A stretch of 64,000 nucleotides of DNA from Lasiosphaeria ovina (lineage: Eukaryota > Ascomycota > Sordariomycetes > Sordariales > Lasiosphaeriaceae): assembly GCA_033439765.1 (NCBI GenBank), contig JAULSN010000001.1, positions 3,658,001 through 3,722,000 of the forward strand, given 5' to 3'. The translations under genes were made by a program, and so were the position numbers. Below, one piece after another: positions 12,318-21,674 of the stretch. The first letter of the stretch is position 1. The number at the start of each line of letters is the position of its first letter. A model generated the notes under the pieces. That model saw only the letters and a list, made by a program, of their open reading frames with translations, had not been told where the DNA came from and searched no databases.

Positions 12318-12608
12318 GTTTGTAAAGGTTTGTTGGCGAGAAGAGTGTTATGGATTGGGCCGATAAGAGAAAATTGCGAGTTAATAATGGACACAATCGA
12401 CGTGTTAGGGTCTATAAACTGTCCTTTTAAAGGTAAATTTCAACAAGGAAAAACAACAAGGTTTGAATGACTTTCCAGCATGACCAATCGGGACTGTACC
12501 ACAGGGCTCTGGTTCACCAAGGGCAAAGAGGTGAGTCAATTGTCAAAGACGAAGGCAAGCTGTTGTTTCAGATGGCTGAATTCCCAAGATTCGGCCTGCT
12601 AAATAAAT

Positions 12609-13896
12609 CTATGTGTGCCAGATGACGATTCTTCCGTCAACGCCGCTTGCTGCATCGTTTGTTAGCGAGCCGGAACTTTGCCGAGAGGGGAGGGGCAGGC
12701 ACGGTGAAACTCACATGTAAACTTCCTCACCGAACCACCAGAGGTTTCATATGGACGGAGCGTGGTGATTGTGTTCTGATGGACCGTTTTCAGTTGCGTA
12801 TCATCCTTAACCTTGCCCTTCAGGTCCATCTGTCGGAACATGTTCAGGGCCGACTCCTCGCGACCCTCGCCCAGACCGGGCCTGCCCTTGGACTCGAGCG
12901 TTCCGCTTAGCACCCAGCCATTCAAACCCCCCTTGAACCGGAAGGCCTCGCAGTCATATCCGGCAGCAACGATCTCAGCCTCTCCATTCCAGATCAGGCT
13001 CATAAATGGCAGGAGCTGCGTGTTGATGCTGATCACGGCCTTGGGCGGCTGATCCGGCCCGCTTGGGTAGACGACCGTGATGCTGCTATCATGGGCCGCA
13101 AACGCCAGCGCATCGCCACTTGGGGAGAAGGCCACGGCATGCACCCAGCCGGCCGAGTTGTTGAGGTACTCGCCACAAACAGTGTTAAAGGGCAACCTCT
13201 CGCCCCACACGCCAGGCTCGGGCCGCGAGTCGACGCCCTTGACAAAGCTTGAGAAAACACGGGCGTGGGCATCCGTAGAACCAGCGGCGAGGAGAACCGA
13301 GTTGGGATGCCAGGCCACCGTAGTTACAGTGCTGCGGATCGGCTTCTTCAAATGCTTCGAAACCCACCAGTCATTCTCCTCTTCGAAGTAGCAGACGGCG
13401 ATGAGCCTGTCTCCAGAACCGACGGCGAACTTGGTCTCGGACGGCGACCAACGAACAAACGTGGCCGCCCGGTTGATGCGCAGGAGAACAAGAGTCGGTT
13501 TGTATCCCTGTGGGGAGGGTTCCCAGACGAGGGCGTTGCGATCTGCCGTCCGTGTTAGTCTTGTCAGGTTTTATGGTTTAGTTTAGAACGCAACGCTAGC
13601 CCGGCCCAGTCCGGCCCGGCCGAGCCACCCAAGACCACGCCGTGCCGGTTCCGGGCCACCGGAGTTGACTTGCCCTGGGAGCACGAGACGATGCGGCCCG
13701 AGTTGGGCGCAATGTCGACGCTGGTTACGGTCTTATCGTGGCCCTTGAGCTCATCCTTGAGCTTGAAGGCGCTGCCGACCTTGGAGTAGAGCTCGACAGT
13801 GGTGTCGCGCGCGATTGCCAACGTCTTGCGATCCGCCGAGAACGAATGGTCCGCAATCGGGTTGTGGAAAAGATGGTGGACTTCGGGCGCAGCCAT
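12609..13896 (-). CDS. ARC40: Arp2/3 complex subunit 1 (ARPC1/Arc40), WD40 protein
   Basis: WD-repeat subunit of the Arp2/3 actin-nucleation complex. Exons 13674-13896, 12715-13542 and 12609-12649 give 363 aa, normal for the family. Diagnostic segments: N-terminus HHLFHNPIADHSFSADRKT, then GHDKTVTSVDIAPNSGRIVS, DRNALVWEP, RINRAATFVRWSPSE, STVTTVAWHPNSVLLAAGST, GWVHAVAFSPSGDALAFAAH and the terminal SSGVDGRIVIWHT. Intron 1 (13543-13673, 131 nt) uses a GC donor, reading G/GCAAGT, with a normal AG acceptor; only this junction restores the conserved CSQDRNALVW reading. Intron 2 (12650-12714) is GT-AG. It is divergent from the RRM gene at 14384. Confidence 0.94.
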
Positions 13897-14383
13897 GTTG
13901 GGATTTCCCGCGATAGGAGTAGCTCTCTACTACCGCTGCTCGGGTACGTGTAGATAGTTTGGGGGGTGGTGGTGGTTGAGGACAGTTGAGACAAGACAGG
14001 TTGTCAATGGTGTGTCCCTGCGGCCCTTCAAGGTAGAGTGTAATTACGTGGGCTTGGTAAGGAGGGGCACCTGTGGGGTTAGCGCAAGCTCCGGAAAGGC
14101 GGGGGTTCCCTTAAGGTCCCCGCTATAACCCTGATACCCTGGTCGCCAAGCCAAGGTAGAGAGGCAGGGAAGACAAGGTCTCCAATTCTTTTTCTGCCAG
14201 AGGTCACAGAGTGCAGCCGCATCGCCAAATCCAAAAACCAGAGCACGACGTTCACCAAAGTCGCGACTCACAGCCAGCGCCCAACCTCTTTCCGCCTTTG
14301 CTGCAACCAACACGCGCAATTTTCGAGAGATAGCCGGTTCAGTGTGTCCAAGAAAAGCGCGACATACAAAGCATAACGCGACA
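13897..14383. promoter_or_regulatory. Divergent promoter region, Arc40 (-) / U1A-U2B'' (+)
   Basis: A 487-bp interval that must hold both promoters and 5' untranslated regions. I see no distinct conserved element that I can name. Confidence 0.5.
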
Positions 14384-15059
14384 ATGGCCCCCCCCGCGGG
14401 CCTCCCAGCCAAGGTCGTCGTGGTGCCGCCAAACCAGACCCTCTACATCACCAACCTGCCCTCAGCAAAGATAAAGAAGGACGACCTCCGAACGGCTCTA
14501 TACATGCTGTTCTCTACCTACGGCCCGGTGCTCGATGTTGTCTCTCTCAAGACATTTAAGATGCGTGGCCAGGCGCACATCGTGTACCGCGACGTTCAAA
14601 CGGCGACCCAGGCAATGCGAGCACTCAATGGGTTCGATTTCCTGGGCCGAGAGATGGTACCACTCTCTTTTTAAATCACCTGGCTACCTGGCTATATCTC
14701 CCTTGCTCTTGCTGATCTGTCTGATCTAGAAAATCACGTACGCGAAATCTAGGTCGAACATTATCTCGAAACTCGACGGCTCATTCAAGGCGCCTGCGGC
14801 TTCCGCTGCCGCCGTCGTCGAAATCTCGGATCTGCAGAATTTGATCTTCAATGCTCCTGTGGCAGGTAAAGCTGCGCCAACTTCAGCTTTGGTGCCGCCC
14901 GCCCTTCCATCCAAACCGCAGGGTGGCGATCAAGCTATGGCAGACGCAGCGTCGCCAGCAAGTCGCGGAACGAAGCGGCCCCGTGAGGAGAAGGAGGACG
15001 AAGAGGAAGACGAGAGCGATTCCGACGTCGCCATGGAGGAGGACAGCGACGACGAGTGA
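14384..15059 (+). CDS. U1 snRNP A / U2 snRNP B''-type RRM protein
   Basis: Spliceosomal RNA-binding protein of the U1A/U2B'' family. Exons 14384-14656 and 14730-15059 give 200 aa. The RRM (about residues 15-105) has RNP2-like TLYITNLP and RNP1-like RGQAHIVYRDVQTA. The exon junction yields LGREMKITYAKSRSNII, the characteristic end of this RRM. The second half is Ala/Pro-rich and ends in a KRPREEKEDEEEDE acidic tail. There is only one clear RRM, as in U2B'' homologues such as yeast Msl1, whereas U1A of animals has two; sequence alone does not decide between the U1 and U2 role. The stop lies 64 bp from the convergent Atg10 stop. Confidence 0.9.
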
Positions 15060-15123
15060 TTCTCGTCATTCTAAAATCCGCCGGAGAGCCAGGGTGCAGC
15101 ACTCGTCAAACGCTTGGCCTACC

Positions 15124-16048
15124 TTAGGACTCAAGTGCCATTGCCGTTGGGAGCCATAATCCCACACAGCCACCAACAAGGCCAATCCAAACCATCAAAT
15201 AGTTCTCCTTGGAGCAATCGAAGTTCGACATGGCATCACCAAGGAGACAGGGGTGGACGAAAAACGAGGGAACGCCCGTTACAGGGCTATGCTGCAAAAT
15301 GGTTTGTTAGTCTATAGCTGTGCCACGCAGAGTCGCTAGTTAACTCATGGACAGTAATCAAAAAAATACGTACGTCGGCTGAGATGCCGCCAATTGCGCC
15401 GGACGTACGGAGTCCGTTTTTGTACTGGTCGGGCACGAGACGTCTGAAGACGGTGTCGATGTTGAAGGCTTCTTCGTCTACGGGGAGCTCGTGTAGACTA
15501 AACCAAAGACATGGCGCTTGATATGTGGGGTGTAGATGTATCTCATACGTGACATAGCCAGCGCTAACCTGTGGCCTTCTGGGCAGGGCAGCCTTGAAAA
15601 GAGAAACATGTAAGACAAATTAAAACGAGTTCGCGCTCCCGTGACACGGCTGAGTCCATACCTCGTCGGCCTCTTCGGTTGCCACCATCTCCTCGTCGGC
15701 TTCCATTTCCATTTCCATTCCCATGCCTTCAGGGTCCCGCCTGACGGACAGTCTGTCAAGGTGGAGGGACAGATCGCCGTCGTCGAGTTCCCCATCGAGC
15801 GGGCGGACGATCTGTAGGTATGTGCTGTACTCGGGACCCATCGCAAAGGACGTGTTGAGGGCCGAGCAGACGCTCAACTTCCATTGCCGGCGCACAGGGC
15901 CCAGCGTGGCCTGGCAGTATCTCCTGTCCAGGCGGTGGCACACCTCGGCGAACTCTTCTCCAGTCAGGAAGGGGTAGTTTTGGAAACCCGACGACCGCGC
16001 GCGCGTTTGTTCCATGTGTGCTCTAGGGGTTTTTGTTGGCGCGGTCAA
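15124..16048 (-). CDS. ATG10: Autophagy E2-like conjugating enzyme Atg10
   Basis: E2-like enzyme that transfers Atg12 to Atg5 during autophagosome formation. Exons 15662-16048, 15374-15592 and 15124-15291 give 257 aa from the ATG at 16048, or 246 aa from the ATG at 16015; either start is possible. Supporting segments: FLTGEEFAEVCHRLDRRY at the N-terminus, YVTYEIHLHPTYQAPCLWF, FNIDTVFRRLVPDQYKNGL, IGGISAD/HSPVTGVPSFF across intron 2, and the catalytic-cysteine motif VHPC. The whole arrangement matches fungal Atg10. Introns of 69 and 82 nt are GT-AG. The intron-1 side of exon 1 carries an unusual methionine/glutamate repeat (GMGMEMEMEADEEM). Confidence 0.93.
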
Positions 16049-16425
16049 GCGGTCAGCTCTACCTACCTGACTAGTCCGGGAAGCTGAAGTGGTGATTGTT
16101 GCTTTGAATTACAACTTCAACTACGTTCAGTGTCTTAGGTTGCTGCCTTTTTGGGTGCCAAGATCCGCAACCTAACCCCAACCCGCTAATTTTAGCATGT
16201 CGCCCTCCGCCCTCCACTCCAAAAGGTCACCTCAGGTATCCCCAAAATGGGCTCAAAACGCCCCTTCCCACGGCCATTTCGCAAGCCACAAACTGCACAG
16301 ATGCGCTACAATTCATGCCCGCACAGGCAGAGCATGGTCTTTGAAATGATTTTGGCCAGAAACCAAGGATGGATCTTGAGACTCTGCAGGATGCTACTAC
16401 TGCACGGTCGCCTCTCAGGAAACAC
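16049..16425. other. Atg10 5' flank
   Basis: No gene seen. This spacer separates the Atg10 start from the transposase relic and presumably contains the Atg10 promoter. Confidence 0.5.
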
Positions 16426-16940
16426 TCAATACACAGGCCAGTTAGCTGCGTCCTCATCCTCAACCTCTTCTTCGTCTTCCACCTCTTCAATTTCAGGCTC
16501 TGCTTGAGGCTCAACTTGACGTTCTGCTTGAACCTCACCGCCTAACAATGTAGTCCCTAGGTCCATAAACCGCTTGTTTGGGTTTGTGAGTTTTCCTCCG
16601 TTTTGGAGGGCTTGAGTCTTTGCAACTCAGCCTCCAGGGCTTTAATGCGTGTCTGCTTGAGAACCAACTCGGCATGAAGCTTTTTAACAGTCTGGGCGGC
16701 CTTTTTGAACTTCTCTCGTGTCCCTGAACTGCTGTCTTTGATTAGGTCCATTACCTGACGGCTAGTACTCGAGGTATCAGGGACTTCAGGGAGCACAGGT
16801 GGTTCACCCTGTCTTGCTGGATCTCTGGATGACCCAGGGCCTCCCGGGAAGTTGAGAAGCTTCAACCCGAGTTGATTCTTGGATGGATACGTATTATAGC
16901 CCTGGAAGCTGAATTGGAACGGATAAGGTACCTGTATGTG
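16426..16940 (-). pseudogene. Relic of a pogo/Fot1-like (Tc1-mariner superfamily) transposase C-terminus
   Basis: On the minus strand one frame reads DLIKDSSSGTREKFKKAAQ and LHAELVLKQTRIKALEAELQ, the coiled-coil segment typical of the C-terminal tail of fungal pogo/Fot1 DDE transposases. The reading then moves to a second frame (PKRRKTHK) and a third (NPNKRFMDLGTTLLGGE), ending in an acidic stretch and the stop at 16426. So the usual tail is present but broken by at least two frame changes. The catalytic DDE domain and terminal inverted repeats were not found. The assignment rests on the motif order, so moderate confidence. Confidence 0.55.
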
Positions 16941-17369
16941 TAAGAGAAGAGGCAAGAGCAGAGAGAAGGCATAGACAGGCGCCAAGGCGTACGAGTTGAA
17001 GCATTCGCTGCATTGCAAATATAGTATAGGCCTAGTACTTCTTCAAGGAGCACGTAAGAAGTGCAACCGTTAACGGGCATACAGCCAGCTCAGTTGTTAT
17101 CCTATCCGTACTCCGTAGTATTTAGCAAATTCCTAGTTTTGATATTGACCGTGCATTTCCAGAGTTGCATTATCCAGATCGCTGCATCTTAACAAATGGA
17201 AGCTGTCTTTTTTAGGCGCTAAGCGGAACCCGTGAAACCCACCTCCCCGCTGATGATGCAACTTGGGCCCATCCAACTTTTGACCGAACAAGAGGCTCCT
17301 TGTCAAGCTGCTTGTCGACATTCTGGCGACTCCACGATCTGCTCTTAACAACTCCCTGACGACAACGAA

Positions 17370-18792
17370 ATGCAGATCCCTCTGATTAGACTCCAATGCG
17401 GGGTCAATTCCTACAACTGGGGAAAGAAGGGACAGGCATCCGCAGCAGCCAAGTTCGCGGCCGCCACGCCCTCGTCCGACTTTGTCGTCCAAGATGATCG
17501 GCCGTATGCGGAGGCAAGGCCAACAATGCCCCCATGAACGTGCCCTATGGGACCTGCTTGCTGACAATGAATTACTGCAGCTCTGGATGGGGACACATCC
17601 CTCCAATCCGTCGCGAGACCTCACTACGGGCCGCACATTGCTCGACCTCGTCCAAGACAACAGATCGCTCCTTTCCGCCCCTGTCGCCGCCCGCTACGGC
17701 TCAAAGCTACCCTTTCTACTCAAGGTCCTTTCCATCGACAAAGCCCTTTCTATACAGGCACACCCCAACAAGCAGCTAGCCGAGAAGCTGCACGCCAAAG
17801 ACCCCAAGAACTATCCCGATGACAACCACAAGCCCGAGATGGCCATCGCCATTACGCCCTTTGAAGGGCTCTGTGGCTTCCGCCCTCTCGGCGAGATTGT
17901 GCACTTTTTGGAGACGGTACCGGCGTTGCTTCAACTGGTGGGCGAGGAGGAAGCAAGCGAGTTCGCTCAAACAGTCGGGAGCACGCAGAACGACGAGTCG
18001 GAGGAAGCAGCTTCCAAGAATAAGACGGCGCTGCAAAAGGTCTTTAGTGCCTTGATGGCTTCTTCCGAGACAGCCATGACCGCCTGTACCAAAACGCTCC
18101 TGGATTCTGTGGCGAATGGCCACGACGAATTCGCCGGTGGCGGCGTCAGCGCCACACCTGGCTCTGTGCTTGCCGAGCTGGTTACGCGCCTTCACGGCCA
18201 ATTTGGTCCTGACTATGGTCTCTTCGTTCTCTTCTTTCTCAATTACGTAACCCTGCAGCCCGGGGATGCGCTCTTCTTACGCGCCGATGATATCCACGCC
18301 TACCTCAGCGGTGATATTGTCGAGTGCATGGCCAGCAGCGACAATGTCGTGCGGGCGGGCTTAACCCCCAAGTTCAAGGATGTAGAGACCCTGACCACCA
18401 TGCTAACCTACAACTACGCCCCGATCGACGAGCAAAAAATGAACCCCAGCGACTTCCCCTACGTGAGACTGAACCGAACTGCTTACAGCTCGGGCTCCGC
18501 CGTCTTGCTTTACGACCCCCCGATCAACGAGTTCAGTGTGGTTCGGAGTTCGCTCAGAGGCGATGGGTCCAAGGCCACATTCGATCCGCTGGATGGCCCC
18601 AGCATCATCATCTGTACTGCTGGTAGGGGAAAGATCTCTGTTGGGCCCACTGTGCATGAGTTTAAGGAGGGATATGTTTTCTTTGTCGGTGCAACGGCAG
18701 AGTGCGTTCTCGAGTCCGAGGGAGACGATGATGACGAGTTTATTACCTTCAAGGCATTCTGCGAGGTTGAAGACCGTAGTAATGGGGCATAA
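17370..18792 (+). CDS. Mannose-6-phosphate isomerase (type I PMI)
   Basis: Cytosolic zinc enzyme interconverting fructose-6-P and mannose-6-P, the entry to GDP-mannose for glycosylation and cell wall. Exons 17370-17513 and 17581-18792 give 451 aa. Key motifs: [13 protein letters not shown] at the N-terminus, [11 protein letters not shown] right after the intron, zinc ligands in [15 protein letters not shown] (about residue 104) and NHKPEMAIA (about 131), then [16 protein letters not shown] (about 286) and [16 protein letters not shown]. The intron (17514-17580, 67 nt) begins GCAAGG, a GC donor, with a CTGAC branch site and CAG acceptor. A longer stop-free frame starts upstream in the wrong frame and lacks the conserved N-terminus. 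Confidence 0.96.
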
Positions 18793-19565
18793 ATGAGGTT
18801 TAGACCAAATTTTCTGTTTAGAATCTAGCATAGTAAACGACTGAATTTAGAATAATGGTCAGCCACGGCGTATTACTATTCTGTGCCATAAAGACACGAG
18901 GAATGGGTTGGTTCTATATAGTTGCTATTGCCCAGAGTACAGGTAACAGGTATCTGTTTTGTCTGCTGGCGCGGTCAAAACAGCCCCACATACCAAGAAC
19001 CACCCACCCTAAAAGCCAGGGAGCTTCCCAGAACGTTGCTACTCCACAATAAGCCACATGCCACGCTGGAGGTTCAACACCAGCAGCAGCGCCATTCCTT
19101 TGCTGGCCGAAGCAATGAAATAGCAAGGAAAGGGCTTCCTGGCCATCGACCATTCTTCTCTGTATATTTTTCTTCTTCATTTCTAGCTTGACTTAACTTG
19201 GCTCGTGCCTCTTTTCGGTGCCTCCTTCTTTCCGTCCTCTGCTCCTGCCGTCGACTGCTCGAACCCCCTCGTTGGCGATTCCCCCAACCTGATTGCCAAA
19301 GTCGCAGCCGCAGAAGCCGTCCGCTGGCGGCCATGCAGACTGCTCAATGAACACCGGGACCCGGCCATTGAGTTGTCATTGAACAAAAGATAGTCAGATC
19401 TTTGCGCCCAATCGATAACCTCCCAACCGTTGATCAGCACACCTCGGCCGTTGCCACCGACCAGAAAGACTACGGAGAGAGGAGCCTTAGTCGAGGTTGA
19501 TTGCGCGCAGAAGGCGCTCGACGCCGAACAAAAGGGAGGAGCGATAGCTCGTCGTCGCCGAGGTC
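18793..19565. other. Spacer between PMI and GH47 mannosidase
   Basis: PMI 3' untranslated region plus GH47 promoter. No further gene supported. Confidence 0.5.
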
Positions 19566-21674
19566 ATGTCATTCCAGATACCAAAAAATGCGCCGACGTT
19601 TGGGAACCCGCAACAGCGACAACTTGAAGACCGTCTGTGGGCATCGTCGGGCGTGACAGCGCGCTCTCGGGGAGGCCCGGGGGGAGGAGCAGGAGGGTCG
19701 GCGGGCGTCCTGGGGGACGTGCAGGACAGGGTCGGCGGCTTCCTGAACCCCAACCGCGCGAGCCTCCCAATGTACAAGGACAAGCCGTACGCGTACGCGC
19801 CCTCGGGCCGCGCCCGCCCCGTCTACCGGCGGAAGCGCGTGCTCGGCCTGATCACCCTTGTCGTCCTCGGCCTGCTGTGGTACACGGGCGCCTTTGCCGA
19901 CCATCACGCCGCCGCCGTTGGCAAGTTCAACCAGTGGGGCTGGCTGACTGCCGACTCAAAGGCGAAGGGCGCCAAGGCCGACTGGGACAAGAGGAGGAAG
20001 CTTGTTGTCGACGCCATGGAGCTGAGCTGGGATGCCTATGAGAGATATGCTTGGGGTATGTTGCGCCTTCCCTCATGTTTCTTCGCGCTGGGTCTTTTTG
20101 TGTGGCCTTGGATGGTGATAAAGGTCTGGCTGACTTTGACCTCAGGATATGATGAGTTTCATCCCGTCACCAAATCTGGACGGCATATGGCCCCCAAGGG
20201 CCTGGGCTGGATCATTATCGATTCGCTCGATACGCTGATGTTGATGAACTTGACATCGCGGCTTACGCATGCGCGCGAGTGGCTCTCGACCTCGCTAACC
20301 TGGGACCAGGACCAGGATGTGAACACCTTTGAGACAACGATACGCATGCTGGGCGGCCTCTTGTCGGCGCACTATTTGTCGACAGAGTTTCCGAACCTAG
20401 CGCCCATAACAGACGACGACCCAAACATGCCCGGTGAGGATCTGTATCTGGAAAAGGCCAAGGACCTGGCGGACCGGCTGATGGCGGCGTTTGACTCGCC
20501 GTCTGGCATCCCGTACGCCAGCGTCAATCTCGCCCAGTTCAAGGGCATAATCTCCCATGATGACCTGGGAGCGTCGTCGACGGCCGAGACGACAACGCTG
20601 CAGCTCGAGTTCAAGTATCTCGCTAAGCTCACGGGCGAGAAGGACTTTTGGGACAAGGCCGAGAAGGTCATGGAACTCGTGGACAATAACGGGGTCAAGG
20701 ACGGCCTCGTGCCCATTTACATTTACGCCACCACGGGCGAGTTCCGCGGAGAGAATATCCGCCTTGGCAGTAGGGGAGATTCGTACTACGAGTACCTAAT
20801 CAAGCAGTATCTGCAAACCAACAAGCAAGAGGTTGTGTACCAGGACATGTGGCGCGAGGCGCTGCAGGGAGTGCGCAAGCACTTGGTCACGTACACGGAG
20901 CCTTCCCACTTCACAATCATCGGAGAGCGGCAGAGCGGCCTGGACGGCGACCTCACGCCCAAGATGGACCATCTGGTCTGCTTCATGCCCGGGACGATTG
21001 CTCTTGCGGCAACGGGCGGGCTGACGGAGCAGGAGGCCCGGAAGCTGCCGACGTGGAGTAAACAAGACGAAGCCGACATGCAGCTGGCGCGCGAGCTGAT
21101 GCAGACGTGCTGGGGCATGTACAAGTACATGGCGACGGGGCTGGCGGCCGAGATCACGTACTTCCACATCGCGGATCCGCCGCTGCCCGAGTCGGCGCCG
21201 CACCAGGCCCCGGTGGACTTTGACCCTTCGCCAGCCGCCGAGTGGCGCAAGGACTTTGACGTCAAGCCGCAGGACAGCCACAACCTGCAACGGCCCGAGA
21301 CGGTCGAAAGCCTCTTCTACATGTGGCGCATCACGGGTGACATGCGCTACCGTGACTGGGGGTGGGAAATGTTCAAGAGCTTCATGAACTACACAGCCGT
21401 GGAGGAGGGTGGCGGCTTCTCGAGCCTCAACAACGCCAACGTGGTCCCGCCCGTGCTGCGCGACAACATGGAGAGCTTCTGGCTCGCCGAGACGCTAAAG
21501 TACTTCTACCTCCTCTTCTCGCCAGACGACCTGCTGCCCCTCGACAAGGTCGTCCTCAACACCGAGGCCCATCCACTGCCCAGGTTCGACATGGGCAAGC
21601 TCTTCAAGACGGGCTGGGAGCGGAAGCCCAGGGACAAGGAGGGCAAGCTTGTTACGCAGCCGAAGACCGAGTAA
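19566..21674 (+). CDS. Class I alpha-1,2-mannosidase (GH47), type II membrane protein
   Basis: Trims alpha-1,2-linked mannose from N-glycans in the ER or Golgi. Exons 19566-20055 and 20146-21674 give 672 aa. A basic cytosolic N-terminus (VYRRKR) precedes one membrane segment at about residues 92-112 (LGLITLVVLGLLWYTGAF). GH47 signatures: YDEFHPVTKSGR, WIIIDSLDTLMLM, FETTIRMLGGLLSAHYLS, PKMDHLVCFMPG, NLQRPETVESLFYMWR, NMESFWLAETLKYFYLLF and the calcium-site threonine in VLNTEAHPLP. The presumed acidic catalytic residues are all present. The intron (20056-20145) is 90 nt, in frame and free of stops, so an unspliced reading would insert 30 residues; splicing restores AWGYDEFHP. The neighbouring PMI also acts in mannose metabolism. 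Confidence 0.95.
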   Translation: MSFQIPKNAPTFGNPQQRQLEDRLWASSGVTARSRGGPGGGAGGSAGVLGDVQDRVGGFLNPNRASLPMYKDKPYAYAPSGRARPVYRRKRVLGLITLVVLGLLWYTGAFADHHAAAVGKFNQWGWLTADSKAKGAKADWDKRRKLVVDAMELSWDAYERYAWGMLRLPSCFFALGLFVWPWMVIKVWLTLTSGYDEFHPVTKSGRHMAPKGLGWIIIDSLDTLMLMNLTSRLTHAREWLSTSLTWDQDQDVNTFETTIRMLGGLLSAHYLSTEFPNLAPITDDDPNMPGEDLYLEKAKDLADRLMAAFDSPSGIPYASVNLAQFKGIISHDDLGASSTAETTTLQLEFKYLAKLTGEKDFWDKAEKVMELVDNNGVKDGLVPIYIYATTGEFRGENIRLGSRGDSYYEYLIKQYLQTNKQEVVYQDMWREALQGVRKHLVTYTEPSHFTIIGERQSGLDGDLTPKMDHLVCFMPGTIALAATGGLTEQEARKLPTWSKQDEADMQLARELMQTCWGMYKYMATGLAAEITYFHIADPPLPESAPHQAPVDFDPSPAAEWRKDFDVKPQDSHNLQRPETVESLFYMWRITGDMRYRDWGWEMFKSFMNYTAVEEGGGFSSLNNANVVPPVLRDNMESFWLAETLKYFYLLFSPDDLLPLDKVVLNTEAHPLPRFDMGKLFKTGWERKPRDKEGKLVTQPKTE

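Noticed and set aside
17482..17580. Alternative PMI start at the open frame beginning 17482
   Set aside because: Out of frame with the conserved PMI N-terminus; it is intron plus shifted exon 1 sequence.
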